Positions 58,197-64,000 of a DNA stretch of 64,000 nt are shown here, piece after piece. Source of the stretch: VRUE01 sp963788975 (GTDB lineage Bacteria > Actinomycetota > Thermoleophilia > Solirubrobacterales > 70-9); assembly GCA_963788975.1 (NCBI GenBank), contig CAWBIJ010000001.1:62001-126000 (forward strand), read 5' to 3'. Position numbers and translations under genes: made by a program. The notes below the pieces were generated by a model. The model saw nothing but the letters and a program-made list of their open reading frames with translations, made no database searches and was not told the origin of the DNA. Position 1 is the stretch's first letter; each line of letters begins with the position of its first letter.

Positions 58197-58631
58197 TCAG
58201 CTTGACGCAATCGCAGCGAGGTCCTTCGGCCGCAGCAGCGCGACCAGAGTGCTGCCGTCGACGATCGCGAGCCCGCCCTTGCGCAGCTTCACCTTGGCGC
58301 TGGTGAGGCGAGCGACCTCACCCGAAAAGTCGGGCTCGTGTCCGACCAGGAGAACGTTGCCGCGACCCGCGCCCAGGTCGAGCGAGTCGAAGGGGCCGCC
58401 GCGCAGCTCCTCGGCGATCTCCGGCTCGACCCCGAATGCCTGGCAGGCGAGTTTCGCGGTGTCAGCTGCACGCACCCTCGGGCTAGTCAGGCAGACATCG
58501 ATCTCCGCCTCCATCCGCGCCAGTGCCCGCCCCGCAGCCTTAGCCTGCCGTTCACCCTTCGCTGTCAGCCGCCGCACCGCGTCATCCCCATTCCCGTCCT
58601 CGGCGTCCCCGTGGCGGAGGAGGTAGATCAC
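58197..58631 (-). CDS. SixA-like histidine phosphatase
   Basis: 144 aa from GTG 58631. Phosphoglycerate-mutase-like fold: phosphohistidine motif LLRHGDAED (4-12), LTSPRVRAADTA (about 47-58) and VGHEPDFS (about 96-103) with the second His. Dephosphorylates phosphohistidine proteins or small phosphates. The GTG overlaps a TGA (58628-58630) that closes a short reading frame MKEILGKQLGL, perhaps a remnant of an upstream gene; an ATG at 58676 is the alternative start. Confidence 0.82.
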   Translation of the reverse strand: MIYLLRHGDAEDGNGDDAVRRLTAKGERQAKAAGRALARMEAEIDVCLTSPRVRAADTAKLACQAFGVEPEIAEELRGGPFDSLDLGAGRGNVLLVGHEPDFSGEVARLTSAKVKLRKGGLAIVDGSTLVALLRPKDLAAIASS

Positions 58632-58914
58632 AGCCCCAACTGCTTGCCGAGGATCTCCTTCATGAGTTCCGAGCATGGCACGGGAGGACACGGCAGAGCA
58701 TCAGAGGGCAAGGAGTCGCTGCAAATGAGCTTGTTCGAGAGCGAGGGAGGTCGCCAGACGTGATCGCAGCGGCGCAGGCGAAGTGTCCGGATTGTGTCCG
58801 CTCCTTAGTTGTGATCTGGGTTTTGGACGCATCCATCCGGAAGCCTGGCCTCCCTCTCGGAGGCCATGGACAGCGATTGCTTCGCCGCTGCACGCTCGAC
58901 TACCCTGCTTGGCG

Positions 58915-60874
58915 ATGAATCGACCCACCAATCTGCTCGAGAAGATCGATTGGGCGACGCTGGATATCGAAGTGTCGCGCCAGCAGCGGAACCGCGAGGT
59001 CTACTCGCCTGCGGTCTCCCTCTTTCGGTGGTGGGCACGGCGCCCGCACGCGTTGATCGGCGAGATTCTCGATGCGGCTGGGGGAGACGGCTTGCGGGTC
59101 TCCGATCCATTCAGCGGCGGCGGCACGGTCGCTCTTGAGGCTGCCCAACGCGGTCTCGGCGTCTACGCCCAGGATCTCCATCCATGGGCAGCAACCGGGC
59201 TGGCGACGGCTCTCGACCGGGTTGATCCCGAGACATTGAAGGAAGGGGGCGAATCCTGGCTCGCCGAGCTCGCCAAGCTTCGTGCTGACCTCTACCACGC
59301 CAACTGCGTTGAACACGGCGATGCGGAGATCCTCACGACTTTTTGGGTTCGTCGTGCCGATTGCCCGATGTGTGCGACCGAGGCCTACTTCTATCCATAT
59401 CCCATGATCACCCGCGCCAGCCGCGCCAAGGAAGAGACCCACGCATGGTTTGGCTGCAATGCCTGCGGCGCGGTTACCTGCTCCTCGCTGGCCACCAACG
59501 AACGGCGCTGCACGGCGTGCAGGCGCCGCCTCCCCGACGCCAACGAAGCTCAGCTAGCCGGGGGCGACTTCCGTTGTCGCCGACGCGGCTGCGGTCACGA
59601 ATTCGCAGCCTTCGGATCGGGCTTCCGCTGGGAGCCTGTTCTTGGTGCAGCGGTTGTGTGGGACAAAGGCCCACTTCGATCGCCTCTCCGAGGCGGACCG
59701 CACGGCTGCACTCCTGGAGGTGCCCGACCTCCCACCCTCGCTGGCAGGTGCGATCCCCAACGGTCTTGAGACCCGGCGCCTGAGAAAGGCTGGTATCACT
59801 AGCTGGGCCGACCTCTATCCACCGCGTCAGTTGAGGTCGATGCTTGAGGCGGCCACGGTGCTCGAGCGGCTCGGTCTTGAGACTACAGTTGCTAATCGCC
59901 TCCGGCTGATCGTTTGTGGAGCGTCAGAGATGGCGGGATTTGCGAGCCGCTGGGATCGTCACTATCCGAAGGCCTTCGAGGCGACCGCCAATCACCGTTT
60001 CAGCCTTAACGGACTTGCAGCCGAGACCAATCTCCTTGCCGAGCGCGGGCGCGGAACCCTGCCTAGGCGCCTCGAACACTCGGTACGGGCAGCTCGTTGG
60101 GCACAGAAGTTCGACGGGAAGAGCCCGCAGGCGATGAAAAGCAGACGGCGGCGCAGGCTCGCCAAGGCGGAGATGGAGCGGCCCGTGGTCGTGCAGGGTT
60201 CGAGCACCTCCCAGCTTCTGCCGGACGACTCAGTCGATCTCGTCCTTACTGACCCCCCTTATTTCGATGATGTTCAGTACGCAGAGCTCGGGGCGCTCTT
60301 TCTCGCTTGGGCACAGGCGACGTCGCTGGTCGGGAGGAGCATTCACCTTGACCTGCGCTCCGAGGCTGTGCCGAATTCGGTGCGTGGTACCAGCGCCGCG
60401 CGCTACTGCGAGTTGCTCACCGCTGTCTTGCGCGAGACTGTCCGCACCCTTAAGCCTGGCGGGCGGGCGATCCTCATGTTTCACAACACCGCTGGACGGG
60501 CTTGGTGGGCGCTAGCTCGCGCTCTCGGCCACGCCGGCCTCTCGGTCTCGGCACTTGCGGTTGCCCACGCCGAGAATGAGTCCGATCATTCAAAGCGCGG
60601 CCGGAAGGCATTCAGTCACGATCTCGTCATTGAGTGCCGGCGAGGTCACCTCGCCCCGGACCAGCTCGTCGTCGCTAATGAAGCGACCGATCCTCAATCG
60701 CGCCAGCTGATTGCCGCTGGGCGCGCGGTTGCCGACCTAGCTGCCGAGCTCGCTGGAGGTGAGATCGGCCGCACGCGCTCCTATGCGACCTTTGGCGCTG
60801 CGTATAGGAACCATCTAGGCGCTGAACCCAGCACCTACATCAGTCTCGGCAGAGGCTCGCGGAGGGAGGCCTAA
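58915..60874 (+). pseudogene. Zn-ribbon DNA methylase (DUF1156/COG1743-like), single-base frameshift
   Basis: First part: N-terminal SLFRWWARRPHALIGEIL, SAM motif VSDPFSGGGTVALEA (about 61-75) and four CxxC knuckles (CPMC, CNAC, CTAC, CRRRGC, about 155-240). Second part, one frame further from about 59643: DPPYFDDVQYAEL (adenine-methylase-type DPPY) and LKPGGRAILMFHNT. Removing one G at 59644-59645 joins them as EPVL-VQRLCG, giving about 652 aa. Probably an N6-adenine DNA methylase. First gene of a set with a ParB-like and a SNF2 gene; SD GGAGGGAGG then leads into the next gene. Indel may be sequencing error or true loss. Confidence 0.85.
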
Positions 60875-60877
60875 GCA

Positions 60878-62269
60878 GTGGCGATGACTGAGGAGGCGCG
60901 CGAAAAGCTGATTAAAGAGCGGCTTGAGGCCCACGACCCAGCCAAACATGAATTTCTAAGCCTTCCATGGCGTGATGGCAACGAGCGCTTTCCGGTGATC
61001 TCGCTTGAGCTAGACGCCACCATGCTCAGCCCCCACAGTCACCGTATCCGCGCTCAGCTTGAGTCCGATCCGCGGGCCGAGATAGTCCGCACTGACCCGT
61101 TTTCCGACGAGGCTCAGGACGTAATTGCCGACATCCTGCGCGAAACCGGCGAAAACTTCGAGGATCTGAAGCAGAACCTAGCCGACGACGGCCAACTTCA
61201 ATTTGGTGTCGTTACCCGGACCGGCATTCTCGTCAACGCCAATCGGCGCGCGGTTGCTCTTGCCGACATCGGCAAGGACTACATAGAGGTTGCAGTTCTC
61301 CCCCCCGACACGACGATGGCCGAGATCAACGATCTCGAGCTCACCTTGCAGATGCAGCGTGACTTCTGGGAGGAATACACCTTTACGAACCGCCTGCTCT
61401 TCGTCGATGAGCTGATCAACGTCCAGAACCGCTCCGCTGACGATGTTGCTCGGGCTGTGAATCCGGCGGTTTCGCGTGATGAGAAAACGATGAAGAGGGG
61501 TCGCGAACAGGTCGAGCAGGACACGCGTGTCCTGGTCATGCTGCGGGACATTCAGGAGCGCAGTGGAGGCAAGATTCCGCTGACCAGCTTCGACGACCAG
61601 GAGGTTGCGCTCGAGGAGCTCGAGCGCAAGGCCCATGAGACCGGCAGGGAGAACCCGTCTGCGGCTGTCGAGCTCCTACAAGTCCGCCTACTCGGAGTTC
61701 TCGCTGGTGTGCCCTATCGGCGCTTGCGCTTCCTCGACAGCGAGGTTCTCGAGGACTATGTGATTCCCGGCCTCGCCGCCAACAATCTCTTTGCCGACGT
61801 GTTGCCGGCGCTCCTTGCCGAGCAGGACAATGGAGACACGGCCGTTGACGAACCCACCGGCCTCGACGTGCTCGGTGCGGAGGAAGGAGACGCGCCGGAG
61901 CCCCCTGAGGCGGCACGCAAGGTCAACGCCTTGGTCGATCTGCTCGCGTCCTCCTATGCCGATGACTACGTCGAACTTCCCACTGCTGACGGCGCACACT
62001 CAGAGGAGCGCGATGTCGTTCTCGCCGCGCTTCGCAGTGTCCTCACCGATGTTGCCTCGGAGATCGAAGTCGATCGCCGCCGCGACAGTCGCCTCCTGCG
62101 CCCCGCAAATCTGGCTGACGATGCCGAGCGCAAGTTGCGCTCGGCGACCGATGCCTACCTCGCGATCAAGGACGACGGGGATTTCGACGCGGCCGCCCTC
62201 ACCGAGGTGCTCGAGCGCGTCCGCGAGCGTCTTGAAGCGCTGAGAGCCAAGGTTGACGCCGCCGACTAG
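60878..62269 (+). CDS. ParB/Srx-fold domain protein of a defence-type module
   Basis: 463 aa. GTG 60878 chosen for its 8-nt spacing from GGAGGGAGG; ATG 60884 is possible. About residues 40-150 resemble a ParB-type nuclease/CTPase fold: FEDLKQNLADDGQLQFGVV, then GILVNANRRAVALADIG and ELTLQMQRDFWEEYTFTNRL. The rest is charged helices. Chromosome-partition function is unlikely, as no parA is present and it sits 3 nt after a methylase and directly before a SNF2 helicase. May recognise or nick DNA for the module; inference. Confidence 0.75.
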   Translation: MAMTEEAREKLIKERLEAHDPAKHEFLSLPWRDGNERFPVISLELDATMLSPHSHRIRAQLESDPRAEIVRTDPFSDEAQDVIADILRETGENFEDLKQNLADDGQLQFGVVTRTGILVNANRRAVALADIGKDYIEVAVLPPDTTMAEINDLELTLQMQRDFWEEYTFTNRLLFVDELINVQNRSADDVARAVNPAVSRDEKTMKRGREQVEQDTRVLVMLRDIQERSGGKIPLTSFDDQEVALEELERKAHETGRENPSAAVELLQVRLLGVLAGVPYRRLRFLDSEVLEDYVIPGLAANNLFADVLPALLAEQDNGDTAVDEPTGLDVLGAEEGDAPEPPEAARKVNALVDLLASSYADDYVELPTADGAHSEERDVVLAALRSVLTDVASEIEVDRRRDSRLLRPANLADDAERKLRSATDAYLAIKDDGDFDAAALTEVLERVRERLEALRAKVDAAD

Positions 62270-64000
62270 ATGACGGGGATTCTGGCTTTCGCAGTTCGCG
62301 ACTCTGGGCGCGCAATTGAGGCTCGGCGTGATGCCGGGGTGCCGAATCCATTCTGGTCGAGGGCGCGCTCGGAGTGGGGCTCGAACGGACGCGAGCCCGC
62401 GGTCGCTCTTGAGGTCCGCCTTGAGGACTTTCTCGACAATCTCTCTTGGTTGCGGGACGCCTGCATCCGCCACGACGTTGGGCTCGACTGGGACGACGAA
62501 AGCCGTGAGCTCGTCGGTCGCCATCGCGCCGAAGGTGAGGCGCTTCGCGCGACCCTCGTTGGCGGGGGCGAGGCGGTAGACGTCGAGGAACGCCTCAATG
62601 AAAGCCGCTTTGGTCGTCGTGAGCTTCGCTCTTTCCAGAGTCGCGATCTCGGCGAGCTCCTGGGTCTTGCCAACGGCGCGAACTTCTCGGTCCCCGGGGC
62701 AGGGAAGACGACTGTGCAGATCGCCTGTTATGAGGCGGAGCGCAAGGCCGGGAGGGTGGGGCGGATGCTCGTCGTCGGTCCGCTCGCAGCCTACGAAGTC
62801 TGGCAGGAGGAAGTAGGCGAATGTCTCGACCCCGCGCCCGCAATCCACTACCACGACGGCAACCCGATCCCCGCCACTACGGAGATCCTCTTTGTCAACT
62901 ACCAGAGATTGATCTATTCCTACAGTTCGACGGCTGACTGGGTCGCCGCGGTGCCGACGCTCGTCTGCCTTGATGAGGCCCACCGAATAAAGCGCGGTCG
63001 CGGTGGGGAGTGGGGCTCGGCCTGTCTAGACCTTGGCTATCTCGCTTCGCGGCGCGACATTCTCACTGGAACCCCGGCGCCCCAGAGTCCTCGCGACCTG
63101 GGCGTCCTGCTCGACTTTCTCTGGCTTGGTCGCGGGCATGAGGTGCTGCCCGCTGGTGTTTGGGCGCGTCGGCCGACGCCCGATATCGGCCCCCAAGTCG
63201 GCGAGGCGATTGGGCCGCTCTACGCGCGCACGACCAAGACCGACCTCGATCTTCCTGATGTCGAGATGAACGTAGTTCCGGTCGAGCTCGCGGGATTGCA
63301 GCGAGACATCTACACCGCCCTCCGTAGCCGCTATGCGGGCACGCTTCCCCATGACGCTCGCGCCCAAGCAGGATTCGCGCGGATGGGACAAGTGGTGATG
63401 TATCTGCTTGAGGCCGCAACGAATCCTGATCTTCTCACCGCTGGTTCGTCGACCGATGACCCGCCTTACTTTCGCCATCCGCCGCTTGAGATCTCCGGCG
63501 ACATGACGCTCGCCGATCTACTCGCGGCTTATGGTGAGTATGAGACTCCGGCCAAGTTTGTGAAGTTGCTAGAGGTGCTGCAGGAAAACCGCGAGGCTGG
63601 CCGCAAGACCGTGGTCTGGTCTAACTTCGTGCGGAATCTTGAGCTCCTGCGTAGTTCACTGGCTGACCCTTACAACCCTGCCATCGTCCACGGGGGTATC
63701 CCCTCGTCCTTCAGCAACGCGCACGCCGACCCGAGCCGCGAGGGAGAGCTCGATCGCTTTCGAAACGACTCGGAGTGCTGGGTTCTCCTCGCCAACCCAG
63801 CCGCAGTTGGGGAGGGGATCAGCCTCCATCACTCTTGTCACGAGGCGATCTATCTTGAGCGCACCTTCAATGCGGGGCAGTACCTACAGAGCCTCGACCG
63901 CATCCACCGACTCGGTCTGCAGCCCGACGATCGCACTCGTGTCACGTTTCTGATCTGCCAGGAAACTGTCGATGAGGTCGTCGATCAGCGAGTGGCAGAA
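62270..64000 (+). CDS. SNF2/DEAH helicase, cut by window end
   Basis: 577 codons visible, no stop before the window end. ATG follows the previous TAG without a gap, so translation is coupled. Superfamily 2 motifs: Walker A VPGAGKTT (141-148), DEAH (235-238), LTGTP (265-269), VVWSNF (motif IV area), GEGISLH (motif V) and RIHRLG (544-549, motif VI). The VPGAGKT form is seen in SNF2-like ATPases of phage-defence operons. About 130 N-terminal residues before motif I have no clear domain. Codons such as CTT, GTT and GAT are commoner than in the housekeeping genes. Confidence 0.9.
   Translation, partial: MTGILAFAVRDSGRAIEARRDAGVPNPFWSRARSEWGSNGREPAVALEVRLEDFLDNLSWLRDACIRHDVGLDWDDESRELVGRHRAEGEALRATLVGGGEAVDVEERLNESRFGRRELRSFQSRDLGELLGLANGANFSVPGAGKTTVQIACYEAERKAGRVGRMLVVGPLAAYEVWQEEVGECLDPAPAIHYHDGNPIPATTEILFVNYQRLIYSYSSTADWVAAVPTLVCLDEAHRIKRGRGGEWGSACLDLGYLASRRDILTGTPAPQSPRDLGVLLDFLWLGRGHEVLPAGVWARRPTPDIGPQVGEAIGPLYARTTKTDLDLPDVEMNVVPVELAGLQRDIYTALRSRYAGTLPHDARAQAGFARMGQVVMYLLEAATNPDLLTAGSSTDDPPYFRHPPLEISGDMTLADLLAAYGEYETPAKFVKLLEVLQENREAGRKTVVWSNFVRNLELLRSSLADPYNPAIVHGGIPSSFSNAHADPSREGELDRFRNDSECWVLLANPAAVGEGISLHHSCHEAIYLERTFNAGQYLQSLDRIHRLGLQPDDRTRVTFLICQETVDEVVDQRVAE

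Noticed and set aside
60878..62269. Chromosome-partition ParB
   Set aside because: No parA partner, no typical ParB HTH or C-terminal dimer domain; context is methylase plus helicase.
62000..62983. 327-codon frame on the minus strand at the right end
   Set aside because: Antisense to the SNF2 helicase, whose motifs are intact on the plus strand.

Overview
The window is a high-GC chromosomal segment of an actinobacterium, most likely class Thermoleophilia (Solirubrobacterales-like). The basis for this is indirect: an actinobacterial-style alpha-operon fragment with zinc-type L36 and S4, many secreted NHL/RTX/collagen-like proteins with signal peptides and basic Cys-containing tails, NTGA start/stop overlaps, and many apparently leaderless promoters (TANNNT or GATAAT 6-9 nt before the start codon). 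The taxonomic call is an inference; no 16S rRNA gene is present.

Layout. 1-10.7 kb: a block of secreted proteins (two paralogous Cys-rich proteins ending in look-alike terminators, a collagen-like protein, and two giants of about 1200 and 1060 residues). 10.9-13.8 kb: rpmJ-rpsM-rpsK-rpsD-rpoA-rplQ. 13.9-17.6 kb: truA (inverted), surE, ligA. 17.7-23.9 kb: small membrane proteins, a D-Ala-D-Ala carboxypeptidase, a patatin lipase, a long-chain acyl-CoA ligase, a DsbA-like protein. 23.9-31.3 kb: tRNA-Pro(CGG), a secreted glycosidase, Mn-type SOD, a LemA/rubredoxin/GMC oxidase operon, Nudix, and an ECF sigma factor with a DUF4349-type membrane partner. 31.3-40.2 kb: the biotin genes bioA and bioB-bioF-bioD, split by a ferredoxin-reductase/fatty-acid-desaturase pair and a MarR-MFS pair. 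40.2-46.8 kb: GH3, a lower-GC patch of orphan small secreted or membrane proteins, AlkA-like/enoyl-CoA hydratase/biotin-carrier operon, GT2, vapBC. 46.8-58.6 kb: amidase, TetR-glpK-acyltransferase, MBL hydrolase, two SDRs, an F420-type nitroreductase, RTX-like proteins, small enzymes, a SixA-like phosphatase. 58.9-64 kb: a DNA methylase, a ParB-like protein and a SNF2 helicase, which look like a defence module cut by the window edge.

How the parts fit. Several groups serve lipid and acyl-CoA metabolism: biotin synthesis, desaturase plus reductase, acyl-CoA ligase, enoyl-CoA hydratase with a biotin carrier protein, glycerol kinase with an acyltransferase, and an enoyl-CoA-reductase-like SDR. 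Local regulators have visible palindromic sites: MarR (35162-35193), TetR (48220-48235), VapB (46152-46177), and an unassigned 12-bp palindrome (54438-54449).

Most unusual feature. Five intergenic elements (13824-13914, 14694-14788, 20676-20829, 20890-21038, 52951-53052) share one architecture: long, essentially perfect outer inverted arms private to each copy, around a core with its own hairpins. Two copies share one 51-nt core with compensatory changes in the inner stem; two others share a different core of about 100 nt. They sit against stop codons of convergent genes in four of five cases. Two genes (ferredoxin reductase, DNA methylase) each carry one apparent +1 frameshift.
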